Positions 1-7,194 of a stretch of DNA of 17,214 nucleotides are shown one piece after another (the stretch's first letter is position 1; every line of letters begins with the position of its first letter). The stretch lies in contig JASHWN010000512.1 in assembly GCA_030044035.1 (NCBI GenBank), positions 1-17,214 of the forward strand, read 5' to 3'. Source of the stretch: Xanthobacteraceae bacterium (GTDB lineage Bacteria > Pseudomonadota > Alphaproteobacteria > Rhizobiales > Xanthobacteraceae). Both the position numbers and the translations under genes were made by a program. The notes beneath the pieces were generated by a model. That model searched no databases. It was not told the origin of the DNA and saw nothing but the letters and a program-made list of their open reading frames with translations.

Positions 1-114
1 GAAGTGCTTGATGCGCTTTCGCAAAAGAGCGCCGAGGAAGATGCGGCGGCGGAGGCCGCCGTGCGCAAAAAAGTCGGCCGGCTGGTCGGTCGTTTCCCGA
101 TCTACGAAGGCTAA
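1..114 (+). CDS. glyA: Serine hydroxymethyltransferase, C-terminal end (partial)
   Basis: Only the last 37 codons and the TAA stop are inside the window; the gene begins upstream. The visible tail is alanine- and glutamate-rich and ends VGRLVGRFPIYEG, which resembles the conserved C-terminus of GlyA (a basic helix followed by RFPIY). GlyA is a cytosolic PLP enzyme that interconverts serine and glycine while loading tetrahydrofolate with a one-carbon unit. The identification rests on this short tail plus the next gene, because glyA directly ahead of nrdR is a common order in Rhizobiales. None of the PLP-binding residues can be checked here. Confidence 0.82.
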   Translation, partial: EVLDALSQKSAEEDAAAEAAVRKKVGRLVGRFPIYEG

Positions 115-144
115 AGCGGGCCAGCAAGCGAACGGGGGCAGGGG

Positions 145-621
145 ATGCGTTGTCCGAGTTGCGGAAGCCTCGATACCCAGGTCAAGGATTCGCGGCCGAC
201 CGAGGATTCCTCGGTCATCCGCCGCCGCCGCGTTTGTCTTTCCTGCAACTTCCGCTTTACCACCTTCGAGCGCGTGCAGCTGCGCGAGCTGATCGTCATC
301 AAGCGCAACGGCCGGCGCGTGCCGTTCGACCGCGACAAGCTCCTTCGTTCGGTCCAGATCGCGCTGCGCAAGCGTCCGGTCGAGCCGGAGCGCATCGATC
401 AAATGGTGTCGAAGATCGTGCGCGAACTGGAGAGCCTCGGCGAGAGCGAAGTTTCGTCGGAGACGATCGGCGAGACCGTGATGGCGCATTTGCGCGAGCT
501 CGACGACGTCGCTTACGTGCGCTTCGCCTCGGTCTACCGCAATTTCCGCGAAGCCAAGGACTTCGAGACGGCGCTGGCTGAATTGTCGGCGGACGAAGCG
601 GCAGAGCTCGCGCGCAAGTGA
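145..621 (+). CDS. nrdR: Transcriptional repressor NrdR
   Basis: A 158-residue protein of the usual NrdR length. NrdR represses ribonucleotide reductase genes by binding NrdR boxes, and it senses ATP/dATP. The N-terminus is a zinc ribbon with cysteines at residues 3, 6, 31 and 34 (CPSC and CLSC), followed by the conserved basic stretch IRRRRVC. Residues about 49-139 form the ATP-cone domain, opening with [16 protein letters not shown]. The ATG at 145 follows a purine-rich CAGGGG directly upstream. The gene starts 30 bp after the glyA stop, so the two may be co-transcribed. It ends 6 bp before the stop codon of the convergent Uma2 gene. Nothing in it looks unusual. Confidence 0.97.
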   Translation: MRCPSCGSLDTQVKDSRPTEDSSVIRRRRVCLSCNFRFTTFERVQLRELIVIKRNGRRVPFDRDKLLRSVQIALRKRPVEPERIDQMVSKIVRELESLGESEVSSETIGETVMAHLRELDDVAYVRFASVYRNFREAKDFETALAELSADEAAELARK

Positions 622-627
622 GGGCTG

Positions 628-1176
628 TCACGCCGCGCCGAACAGACCTTCGACGGTGAGATCGAGCCCGGGCGGATCGAGCCGCAGTCGTCCAGCGCTC
701 AGCAGGTTCGGCATCTGGTTGCGGCTGTGATGGGTCACCGTGCGAGCCTCGGGATCGATGACGAGATAATGTGCAACGCTGGGCAGTTTGAAATAACCGA
801 TCAGTTTGGCGCTGGTGTCGTGATGGCTCGTCGTCGGAGACAAGACCTCGACCAAAATGACCGGATTGGGGATCAGCATCGAACTGGGCGGCGGGGCGCC
901 GCCGCAGAAAACCAAGGCATCCGGCTCATAAACTGTATGGTCGTCGATACGTACCCCCGGCCCATCCGGCATAACCTCGCATGGCAAGCCGGCAGCTCTT
1001 ACCGCCTGCTGCAGAGCGACATAAACGAGTCCTTTCGCCCGGCTGTGGGATAGACGCTCCGACGGCATGGTCACAATCTGTCCGTTGATCAGTTCCGTCC
1101 GCCGCCGTTCGCTCTGGCGTTCGCTCCAGGCGAGGTATTCGTCGACCGTCATGGCGCCGCGAAGTGCGATATTCAT
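628..1176 (-). CDS. Uma2-family protein (PD-(D/E)XK nuclease fold, DUF820)
   Basis: A protein of 182 residues from the ATG at 1174-1176, or 174 residues from the ATG at 1150-1152. Many family members start close to the MTVDEYLAW seen at residue 9, so the second start is a real possibility. Visible family features are ELINGQIV (28-35), YEPDALVF with Asp86, the core strand PVILVEVLSP with Glu110, Asp120 with Lys124, and HYLVIDP (136-142). Together they match the Uma2/DUF820 restriction-endonuclease-like fold. The cellular role of this family is largely unknown; nuclease activity is inferred from the fold. It lies on the opposite strand between nrdR and ribD, which are neighbours in many relatives, so it looks like an insertion into a housekeeping block. 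Ribosome-binding sites for either start are weak. Confidence 0.88.
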   Translation of the reverse strand: MNIALRGAMTVDEYLAWSERQSERRRTELINGQIVTMPSERLSHSRAKGLVYVALQQAVRAAGLPCEVMPDGPGVRIDDHTVYEPDALVFCGGAPPPSSMLIPNPVILVEVLSPTTSHHDTSAKLIGYFKLPSVAHYLVIDPEARTVTHHSRNQMPNLLSAGRLRLDPPGLDLTVEGLFGAA

Positions 1177-2296
1177 GGCACAAAGGCTATCACGAGAGGC
1201 GGCATTGGCGCAAAACGATGACCTCCGTTTCATGAACCTGGCGCTGGCGCTTGGCCGGCGCGGGCTCGGCCGTACTTGGCCCAATCCCGCGGTTGGCGCC
1301 GTGATCGTCAAGGACGGCGTCATCGTCGGGCGCGGCTGGACGCAGCCCGGCGGGCGGCCGCATGCCGAGGTCGACGCGCTGCGCCGCGCCGGCGACGCGG
1401 CGCGCTGTGCCACGCTCTATGTCACGCTCGAGCCGTGCTCGCATTATGGAAAATCGCCGCCCTGCGCCGACGCGATCGTTGCCGCTGGTGTCTCGCGCGT
1501 GGTCTCGGCGCTGGAAGATCCCAATCCGGAAGTCGCTGGCAGCGGGCATGCGCGGCTGCGCGCGGCCGGCATCGCGGTCGATATCGGAGTGGGCGCGGCG
1601 CAAGCGCGGCGCGATCACGCCGGCCACATCCGCCGCATGCAGGATGGGCGACCGCATGTGATGCTCAAGCTTGCGCTATCGGCCGACGGCAAAGTGGCCG
1701 CAGCTGGCCGGCGTCCGCTGCCGATCACCGGCGAGGCGGCGCGCGAGCGCGTGCATCTGCTCCGCGCGCAGAGCGACGCGATCCTGGTCGGCATCGGCAC
1801 GGCGCTCGCCGACGATCCGATGCTGACCTGCCGGTTGCCCGGCATGGCGAGCTATTCGCCGGTGCGCGTCGTGCTCGACAGCGCGTTGCGGCTGCCGCTC
1901 GGTTCGCTTCTGGTCAGAACCGCACGCGAGGTGCCGGTCTGGGTGTTCGCCGCCCTGGAAGCGGCGCGTTCGGCCGAAGAGCGGTTGCGAGCACAGGGCG
2001 TGGACCTGTGCCGGGTCGAGGCGACGAATGGCCGTCTCGATCTAGCGGCCGTGCTCAAGTTGCTTGCGGAGCGCGGCATTACCCGGCTTTTGGTCGAGGG
2101 CGGTCCGACATTGGCCGCCGCGTTGCTTGCGGCCGACAGGGTCGATGAGGCAATGCTGTTTGAGTCGCCAAAATCCGTCGGAGCTGATGGCCTCGATGGG
2201 TTCGACCAGCCGGTGGCGGCGGCGCTGTCGCGGCTCAAACTTGCCGCGACGGAACAGATCGGGCCCGATCGGCTCGACGTTTATCGACGCGAGTGA
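1175..2296 (+). CDS. ribD: Bifunctional deaminase/reductase of riboflavin synthesis (RibD)
   Basis: RibD performs the second and third steps of riboflavin synthesis: deamination of the pyrimidine, then NADPH-dependent reduction of the ribose side chain. From the ATG at 1175 the protein has 373 residues. The zinc deaminase motif is complete: HAE at 63-65, PCSHYGKSPPC with Cys88 and Cys97, and the substrate-site TWPNPAVGAV at 34-43. The reductase domain begins near residue 155 with LKLALSADGKVAA, and continues with ITGEAARERVHLLRAQSDAI and GIGTALADDPMLTCR. The start is uncertain. The ATG at 1175 overlaps the opposing Uma2 start and has a poor ribosome-binding site, whereas a TTG at 1205 follows GAGAGG (1194-1199) at a 5-base spacing and gives the family-like start AQNDDLRFM. 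The stop lies 5 bp before the ribE ATG. Confidence 0.95.
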   Translation: MAQRLSREAALAQNDDLRFMNLALALGRRGLGRTWPNPAVGAVIVKDGVIVGRGWTQPGGRPHAEVDALRRAGDAARCATLYVTLEPCSHYGKSPPCADAIVAAGVSRVVSALEDPNPEVAGSGHARLRAAGIAVDIGVGAAQARRDHAGHIRRMQDGRPHVMLKLALSADGKVAAAGRRPLPITGEAARERVHLLRAQSDAILVGIGTALADDPMLTCRLPGMASYSPVRVVLDSALRLPLGSLLVRTAREVPVWVFAALEAARSAEERLRAQGVDLCRVEATNGRLDLAAVLKLLAERGITRLLVEGGPTLAAALLAADRVDEAMLFESPKSVGADGLDGFDQPVAAALSRLKLAATEQIGPDRLDVYRRE

Positions 2297-2301
2297 ATGC
2301 G

Positions 2302-2910
2302 ATGTTTACCGGCATTGTCAGCGACGTCGGCGAAGTGATTGATGTTGAGGAGAAAGCCGAAGAGTTGCGGCGGCTGACGATCGCCTGCGGCTACGATTCG
2401 GAAACGATCGAGATCGGTGCCTCGATCGCCTGTTCGGGGATCTGCCTCACCGCCGTGGCGCGCGGCAAAACCGGCAATCGCGGCTGGTTTGCGGCCGATG
2501 CCGCGGCCGAGACGCTGCGGCTCACCACCGCCGCCGACTGGCGGCGTGGCACGCGGCTCAATCTCGAACGGTCGCTCCGGGTCGGCGACGAACTCGGCGG
2601 CCACCTGGTCAGCGGTCACGTCGACGGCATCGCCGAACTTGTTGCCCGCGATGATTTCGCCGACATGGCGGCGCTGTCGCTCCGCGCACCCTCTGCGCTG
2701 GCGCGCTTCATCGCGCCGAAGGGCTCGGTTGCGCTGGACGGCGTGTCGCTGACGGTCAACAAGGTCGAAGGCGGCACGTTCTCGGTGCTGATCATCCCGC
2801 ACACGCTTGCGGTTACCACGCTCGGCGCGCTCGAAGTCGGCGCCCGGCTCAATCTCGAAGTCGATCAAATGGCCCGCTATGCGGCCCGGCTGTTGGAGGG
2901 CAGCGAATAG
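2302..2910 (+). CDS. ribE: Riboflavin synthase, alpha subunit
   Basis: A 202-residue protein that dismutates two molecules of 6,7-dimethyl-8-ribityllumazine into riboflavin and the pyrimidine precursor. It has the classic duplicated lumazine-binding fold. Domain 1 opens with the signature [12 protein letters not shown] and has GICLTAV near residue 50. Domain 2 begins around residue 95 and includes [12 protein letters not shown] and [15 protein letters not shown] chose the ATG at 2302 because riboflavin synthases start MFTGI; a GTG at 2293, overlapping the ribD stop, would add three residues. It follows ribD immediately and is surely in the same transcript. Length is normal for the family. Confidence 0.97.
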   Translation: MFTGIVSDVGEVIDVEEKAEELRRLTIACGYDSETIEIGASIACSGICLTAVARGKTGNRGWFAADAAAETLRLTTAADWRRGTRLNLERSLRVGDELGGHLVSGHVDGIAELVARDDFADMAALSLRAPSALARFIAPKGSVALDGVSLTVNKVEGGTFSVLIIPHTLAVTTLGALEVGARLNLEVDQMARYAARLLEGSE

Positions 2911-2912
2911 CA

Positions 2913-2936
2913 GTGCGAACCGCGCCTTGTTCGCAC
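2913..2936 (+). other. Perfect 8-bp hairpin between ribE and ribH
   Basis: GTGCGAAC (2913-2920) is the exact reverse complement of GTTCGCAC (2929-2936), with an 8-base loop CGCGCCTT. It begins two bases after the ribE stop codon and sits in a 71-bp gap, the longest within the rib-nusB-thiL block. No run of T follows, so it does not look like a standard intrinsic terminator. It could be an RNA-processing or stabilising stem, a partial attenuator, or chance. The pairing is seen directly; its function is unknown. Confidence 0.5.
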
Positions 2937-2981
2937 CCGCTGCGCTTGCTACCACCGCCGCGGCACAACGGAGCGCAGCGC

Positions 2982-3470
2982 ATGGCCGGGCCGCGGCAGG
3001 GCAAGCGTGACAGGAGCGACGGCAAAGGGGCGCGCATGCTCGTCGTCGAGGCGCGCTTTTACGAAGAGATCGCCGATGCGCTCCTGGCGGGCGCCACGCG
3101 CGCGCTCGACGAGGCGCAGGCGAGCTTCGATCGCATCAGCGTGCCGGGCTCGCTGGAAATTCCGACCGCGATCGCGATGGCCGCGGATGCGGCGCGGCGG
3201 CGGCGGCGGCCGTACGACGGCGCGGTGGCGCTCGGCTGCGTGATCCGCGGCGAAACCATTCATTTCGAGATCGTCTCGCAGCTATCGGCGCGCGGGCTCA
3301 TGGAGCTGTCGCTGGCGCGCGGGCTGCCGATCGGCAACGGCATCATCACCGTCGAGAACGAGGCGCAGGCGTTCGCGCGCGCGCGCATGGACGAGCAGGA
3401 CAAGGGCGGCGACGCGGCGCGCGCGGCACTGGCGCTGGTCGCGCTCAAGCGGCGGCTGGCGGAGCGCTGA
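2982..3470 (+). CDS. ribH: 6,7-dimethyl-8-ribityllumazine synthase
   Basis: A 162-residue protein that condenses the RibB/RibA-derived butanone phosphate with the pyrimidine made by RibD, giving the substrate of RibE. Family motifs are visible: [15 protein letters not shown] (24-38), VPGSLEIP (54-61), the catalytic loop [14 protein letters not shown] with His94, and [17 protein letters not shown] (114-130). The ATG at 2982 has a GGAG at 2970-2973 with suitable spacing. An in-frame ATG-less extension back to 2913 is probably not translated. It ends one base before the nusB ATG, so the two are almost certainly translationally linked. The short basic leader (residues 4-18) is typical of alphaproteobacterial forms. 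Confidence 0.96.
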   Translation: MAGPRQGKRDRSDGKGARMLVVEARFYEEIADALLAGATRALDEAQASFDRISVPGSLEIPTAIAMAADAARRRRRPYDGAVALGCVIRGETIHFEIVSQLSARGLMELSLARGLPIGNGIITVENEAQAFARARMDEQDKGGDAARAALALVALKRRLAER

Positions 3471-3471
3471 C

Positions 3472-3966
3472 ATGGCGCTGCCGGCCAAACAATCGAACGA
3501 GGGGCGCAAAGCCAACAAACGCGGCGCCGCGCGGCTTGCCGCCGTGCAGGCGCTTTATCAGATGGACCTCGTCGGCACCGGCTTGAACGAGATTTTGACG
3601 CAGTTTGAAACGCACTGGCTCGGCGGCGAAGTCGAAGGCGCGCAATACCGGCCGGCGGAGGCCGCGTTCTTCCGCGACATCGTCGGCGGCGTCCTTCGCG
3701 AGCAGGGCCGGCTCGATCCGCAGATCGACGCGGCGCTCACGCGCGGCTGGCCGCTCAAGCGCATCGAGGCGGTGTTGCGCGCGGTGCTGCGGGCCGGCGC
3801 CTACGAGTTGGCGTGCCGGCCCGACATCCCGGCGCGCGTCGTCACCGCCGAATATGTCGACGTCGCCGCCGCCTTCGTCGACGAGCAGGAGACCGGCATG
3901 GTCAATGCCGTGCTCGATCAATTGGCGCGTCAGTTGCGCGCCGCCGAATTTTCCGCCGGCGGCTAG
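3472..3966 (+). CDS. nusB: Transcription antitermination factor NusB
   Basis: A 164-residue, all-helical RNA-binding protein that pairs with NusE (ribosomal protein S10) on boxA RNA to allow read-through of rRNA operons. Recognisable NusB features are the N-terminal basic helix RGAARLAAVQALYQMDL, the middle FFRDIVGGVL, and the C-terminal EYVDVAAAFVDEQETGMVNAVLD, which matches the family EYV.lA..f....e..fVNgvLd pattern. The ATG lies one base after the ribH stop. ribH-nusB-thiL is a widespread bacterial gene order, which supports the call. Length and motifs are normal. Confidence 0.97.
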   Translation: MALPAKQSNEGRKANKRGAARLAAVQALYQMDLVGTGLNEILTQFETHWLGGEVEGAQYRPAEAAFFRDIVGGVLREQGRLDPQIDAALTRGWPLKRIEAVLRAVLRAGAYELACRPDIPARVVTAEYVDVAAAFVDEQETGMVNAVLDQLARQLRAAEFSAGG

Positions 3967-3975
3967 GCGCGCGCC

Positions 3976-4974
3976 ATGGCCGCTCGCGACCAACAATCGG
4001 CCGAGGAGCGCCTGATCGCGCGCTATTTTCGCCCGCTGGCGACGCATCCCGGCGCTTTCGGTCTGACCGATGATGCCGCAATCCTGACGCCGCCGCCCGG
4101 CTGCGACCTGGTGCTGACCACCGACGGCGTCATCGCCGGCGTACATTTCTTTGCCGACGATCCGCCCGACACCATCGGCCGCAAGGCGTTGCGGATGAAT
4201 CTGTCCGATCTCGCGGCCAAAGGGGCAAGGCCGCTCGGCTTTCTGATGTCGGCGGCGTTGCCGGCCGGCATTGAAGAGCAATGGCTGCCCGCTTTCGCCG
4301 CAGGGCTCGGCGCCGACGCCGAGCGCTATCAGTGCCCGTTGCTTGGCGGCGACACCGACCGCACACCGGGCCCGACCTCGATCTCGATTGCCGCGCTCGG
4401 CGCCGTGCCGCAGGGCAAAATGGTGCGGCGTGCCGCGGCGAAGGCCGGCGACTATGTGGTGGTAACCGGCACCATCGGCGACGCGGCGCTCGGCGTTCTT
4501 TTGCGCCGAGAAATTGGCCTGGGCGATCGGCTGCGATTGGATGCCTCCATGCGCGAGCATCTGCGCCAACGTTATTTGCTGCCGCAGCCGCGCAATGCGT
4601 TGGCCGAAGCGGTGCTGCAGCACGCCTCTGCCGCGATCGACGTTTCCGACGGCCTTGCCGGCGACCTGGCCAAGCTGTGCCGCGCGTCCGGCGTTGCTGC
4701 CGAAATCGACGTCGCACGGGTGCCGCTGTCGGACGCCGCCCGCGCCGCGCTTGCCGCCGATCCGACGCTCATCGAGAAGGTGCTCACCGGCGGCGATGAT
4801 TACGAGATCGTGCTGACGCTGCCGCCCGAACGCCTCGCGTCGCTTCGCGCCGCCGCGGCGCGCGCCGCCGTTGCGGTGAGCGAGATTGGTCGTATCGTCA
4901 GTGGCGACGCCGCTCGCTTCGTGCACGATGGCAAAGAGCTGAAATTCGACCGGCCCTCATTCAGCCATTTCTAA
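3976..4974 (+). CDS. thiL: Thiamine-monophosphate kinase
   Basis: A 332-residue cytosolic kinase that phosphorylates thiamine monophosphate with ATP to give thiamine diphosphate. It shows the metal- and nucleotide-binding landmarks of the AIRS/PurM fold: GLTDDAAIL (29-37), TTDGVIAGVHFF (48-59), RMNLSDLAAKGARP (73-86), LLGGDTDRTPGP, then AIDVSDGLAGDL and GGDDYEIV in the C-terminal half. The ATG at 3976 is 9 bp after the nusB stop, so it is the last member of the rib-nusB-thiL run. It ends just before a palindromic repeat, which probably marks the end of the transcription unit. Confidence 0.96.
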   Translation: MAARDQQSAEERLIARYFRPLATHPGAFGLTDDAAILTPPPGCDLVLTTDGVIAGVHFFADDPPDTIGRKALRMNLSDLAAKGARPLGFLMSAALPAGIEEQWLPAFAAGLGADAERYQCPLLGGDTDRTPGPTSISIAALGAVPQGKMVRRAAAKAGDYVVVTGTIGDAALGVLLRREIGLGDRLRLDASMREHLRQRYLLPQPRNALAEAVLQHASAAIDVSDGLAGDLAKLCRASGVAAEIDVARVPLSDAARAALAADPTLIEKVLTGGDDYEIVLTLPPERLASLRAAAARAAVAVSEIGRIVSGDAARFVHDGKELKFDRPSFSHF

Positions 4975-5057
4975 GTTGGCGACAAAAAATCCGCATCGGG
5001 CTTGGCGACGCGGGCGATCAACTGATCCATCCGCGCCAGGAAGCGCTTGAGCAGTTA
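4971..5057 (-). pseudogene. Possible 3' remnant of an unidentified gene
   Basis: On the minus strand there is a 28-codon open stretch that ends at a TAG overlapping the thiL stop. It begins directly after an in-frame TAA at 5055-5057, where the palindromic repeat starts. The encoded peptide contains KRFLARMDQLIARVAKPDAD, which looks like protein rather than intergenic DNA. No start codon with a ribosome-binding site is visible. It may be the C-terminal tail of a gene cut by the repeat insertion, or it may be chance, since random open frames are long in high-GC DNA. I do not recognise the family. Confidence 0.2.
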
Positions 5058-5140
5058 GCCGCGAAGCGGCGTAACCCGCCAGGTGCATTTGGTGGGTTAC
5101 GCGCCTGCGGCGCTAGTCTAATCTTACTGACCCACCCTAC
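5055..5140. repeat. Palindromic intergenic repeat (REP-like) behind thiL
   Basis: GCGTAACCCGCCA (5069-5081) pairs with TGGTGGGTTACGC (5090-5102) with one G-T position and an 8-base loop. Outer arms TAGCCGCGAAGCG and GCCTGCGGCGCTA extend the fold imperfectly. GGTGGGT (5091-5097) can alternatively pair with ACCCACC (5130-5136). The composition around GGGTTA, CGCGAAGCG and CCCACCCTACG resembles dispersed repeats common between genes in Bradyrhizobium-like genomes; that link is from memory. It may end the thiL transcript. No transposase is nearby. Confidence 0.7.
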
Positions 5141-5206
5141 GAGCCATGCGCAGACATGCGCGCCGCGCAGTGGCGCGGCCGACATCGGCCGGCTACAAGC
5201 CGACTC

Positions 5207-6424
5207 ATGGCCGTGCTTGCCGAACCCGCAATCGACGTCACCGACGACCGGCTCGCCGCGCGCAATGCGCTGGTGCTCGCCGTGGCGCAGGCTTTGGCCG
5301 GCGGCAACAATACCGTCATAACGGCGACGACCGGCATCATCGGCTCGATGTTGGCGCCCGATCCTGCCCTGGTGACGCTGCCGATCAGCACCATGGTGCT
5401 CGGCATGTGGATCGGCACCTTGCCGGTCGGCATGCTGGCCAAGGCGTTCGGCCGGCGCTTTGCGCTGCAGACCGGCTCGGCCTTCGGCATGCTCTCCGGC
5501 CTGGTCTCGTACATGGCCGTGCTGCACGGCTCGTTCGCGATTCTGCTCGGCGGCACGTTTTGTGGCGGCCTCTATGCGGCCGCACACCAATCCTACCGCT
5601 TCGCCGCAGCCGACACCGCCAGCCCGGCATTTCGGCCGAAGGCGGTGTCCTGGGTGTTTGCCGGCGGCGTATTCGCCGCGATCATCGGCTCCCAGCTCGT
5701 CATTTTCACCAAGGATTTGCTGCCGACCTATTTGTTCGCCGGCACGTTTCTCGCCCAATCGGCCTGCGCCGCGCTCGCCGCGTGTGTGCTGATGTTCGTG
5801 AGAATCCCGCGGCCGCCGGTGTCGCAATCCTTTGCCGACGGTCGGCCGCTGAGCGTAATCATCCGCCAGCCGCGCTTCATCATCGCCGTCGTATGCGGGG
5901 TGGCGAGCTATGCCATGATGAACATGGTCATGACCTCGGCGCCGCTCGCCATGGTGCTGTGCAACCACTCGGTCAACGAGGCCGCGCTCGGCATTCAGTG
6001 GCACGTGCTCGGCATGTACGCGCCGAGTTTCGTCACCGGGTCGCTGATCTTGCGGTTCGGCGTGCGGCAGATGATGGCGCTCGGCCTATCCATGATCGTC
6101 GGCGCCGCCGCGATCGGGCTTTTGGGCATCGCGCTATGGAATTTCTGGATCGGCCTTGCGGTGCTCGGCGTCGGCTGGAATTTCGCCTTCATCAGCGCCA
6201 CCACGCTCGTCACCGAATGCCACGATCCGCATGAACGCAACAAGGTGCAGGCGTTCAACGATTTTCTGGTGTTCGGCGCGATGGCGATCGGCTCGTTCTC
6301 CTCCGGCGCGCTGTTGTCGCACTACGGCTGGAATGCGGTGAACGGAATGGTGTTCCCGGTCATCCTGACGGCGGCGCTCTTGCTCGCCTGGGGCTCGCTG
6401 CTGCGGCGGCCCAATCCGGTGTGA
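5207..6424 (+). CDS. MFS transporter, substrate unknown
   Basis: A 405-residue integral membrane protein with about 12 hydrophobic segments, the standard size for the major facilitator superfamily. The first segments include NALVLAVAQALAGGNNTVI and MVLGMWIGTLPVGM. The loop after the second segment, with AKAFGRRFA, corresponds to MFS motif A (G-x-x-x-D-R-x-G-R-R type), though it lacks the usual acidic residue. A charged central loop around residues 215-235 separates the two six-helix halves. The ATG at 5207 is chosen because it removes a low-quality basic leader (5156-5206). It stands alone between two repeats, so neighbours give no substrate clue. Family assignment is firm; the role (import, or drug or metabolite efflux) is not known. 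Confidence 0.88.
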   Translation: MAVLAEPAIDVTDDRLAARNALVLAVAQALAGGNNTVITATTGIIGSMLAPDPALVTLPISTMVLGMWIGTLPVGMLAKAFGRRFALQTGSAFGMLSGLVSYMAVLHGSFAILLGGTFCGGLYAAAHQSYRFAAADTASPAFRPKAVSWVFAGGVFAAIIGSQLVIFTKDLLPTYLFAGTFLAQSACAALAACVLMFVRIPRPPVSQSFADGRPLSVIIRQPRFIIAVVCGVASYAMMNMVMTSAPLAMVLCNHSVNEAALGIQWHVLGMYAPSFVTGSLILRFGVRQMMALGLSMIVGAAAIGLLGIALWNFWIGLAVLGVGWNFAFISATTLVTECHDPHERNKVQAFNDFLVFGAMAIGSFSSGALLSHYGWNAVNGMVFPVILTAALLLAWGSLLRRPNPV

Positions 6425-6539
6425 GGAGGCCGCGGCGCGGATTTCACTTAAGCGGATTCGCGGGCGGCGTTTTTAATGTAAAGTTGCGCTCCCGGATTGC
6501 GCGGTGCGCGATCCAGGCCACGCAAGGGAGGATCGTCGC

Positions 6540-7055
6540 ATGGCCAAGGCAAGCGGAATGCGCAAAGCGGCAAGGCGGTCGGCGGCGCGGCGGCCGGCGC
6601 AGAAATCGGCGCGACGGGCGCGCAAAGTTTCCGCGCGCACGCGCGCGGCGGCGCGTAAGCCGAAGCGAAGTCCGCGCCGGCATCGCTTCGTCGCCAATCA
6701 CCTCGACGGGAGCGCGTTTGAAGGCGGGCTGCGCCCTTACGCCGAATACCGCGATCTATCGATCGCCGACGCGACCGGCGGCATGGTGCGCGCCCACGTC
6801 ATCAGGATGATCCCGCCGTGCGATCCGGCCGTGGTGTCGAAGCGGCACTATCACGACGTCGACTTCCAGATGATCTACGTGCTCAAGGGCTGGATCAAAG
6901 GCGAATACGAGGGCGAAGGCGTCGTGACCATGCGCGAAGGCTCGTGCTGGCTGCAGCCGCCGCGCATAAAGCACGCCGTGCTCGACTACTCCGAGGACTG
7001 CGAGCTTCTGGAAATCGTGCTGCCGGCCGATTTCAAGACGGTCGAGTTGGAGTAA
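6540..7055 (+). CDS. Cupin-domain protein with a basic, histone-like N-terminal tail
   Basis: A 171-residue protein in two clearly different parts. Residues 1-50 contain 21 Lys/Arg, many Ala, and no Asp or Glu, with short repeats such as ARRSAARRP and SARTRAAARK, resembling histone-H1-like bacterial tails. Residues about 63-165 form a single cupin barrel: HYHDVDFQMIYVLKGWIKGE with His103 and His105, Gln110 where a metal-binding Glu or Gln is expected, and His145 in LQPPRIKHAV. Metal binding is therefore likely, and the substrate is unknown. The ATG has an excellent GGGAGG site at 6526-6531, 8 bases upstream; an internal ATG at 6558 is an alternative that keeps most of the tail. It is a single gene, followed by a palindromic repeat. 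Nucleic-acid binding by the tail is my inference. Confidence 0.85.
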   Translation: MAKASGMRKAARRSAARRPAQKSARRARKVSARTRAAARKPKRSPRRHRFVANHLDGSAFEGGLRPYAEYRDLSIADATGGMVRAHVIRMIPPCDPAVVSKRHYHDVDFQMIYVLKGWIKGEYEGEGVVTMREGSCWLQPPRIKHAVLDYSEDCELLEIVLPADFKTVELE

Positions 7056-7079
7056 TACCTGCGCCAGCTTTTTTGTTGA

Positions 7080-7185
7080 CCTCATCCTGAGGCGGCCGCG
7101 AAGCGGCCCTCGAGGATGCAGGTCGATGCGCCGTGGCCTCGCCCTTCGAGGCTCGGCGCTTCGCGCCGAGCGCCTCAGGGTGAGG
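7080..7185. repeat. Palindromic repeat with two internal hairpins
   Basis: The outer ends CCTCATCCTGAGG (7080-7092) and CCTCAGGGTGAGG (7173-7185) are inverted copies with 12 of 13 bases matching. Inside are two strong hairpins with 3-base loops: GGCCGC-GAA-GCGGCC (7094-7108) and GCTCGGCGC-TTC-GCGCCGAGC (7151-7171). The layout is that of a roughly 106-bp cloverleaf-like dispersed repeat, of a type familiar from Bradyrhizobium-like genomes (from memory). It lies between the cupin gene and the stop codon of the convergent hydrolase gene, where it could act as a terminator for both. Confidence 0.8.
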
Positions 7186-7194
7186 ATAACGGGG

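Noticed and set aside
2302..2981. A possible FMN riboswitch in or ahead of the riboflavin genes
   Set aside because: None of the conserved RFN-element segments can be seen upstream of ribD, ribE or ribH; the ribE-ribH hairpin is too small and simple.
3445..4926. A 493-codon open frame on the minus strand opposite ribH end, nusB and thiL
   Set aside because: It lies wholly antisense to well-identified genes, its product is rich in Arg, Gly, Ala and His without any recognisable motif, and such mirror frames are routine in high-GC coding DNA.
5018..6004. A 328-codon minus-strand frame opposite the MFS gene
   Set aside because: It is a mirror of hydrophobic transporter codons, rich in His, Gly, Arg and Glu, with no family features.
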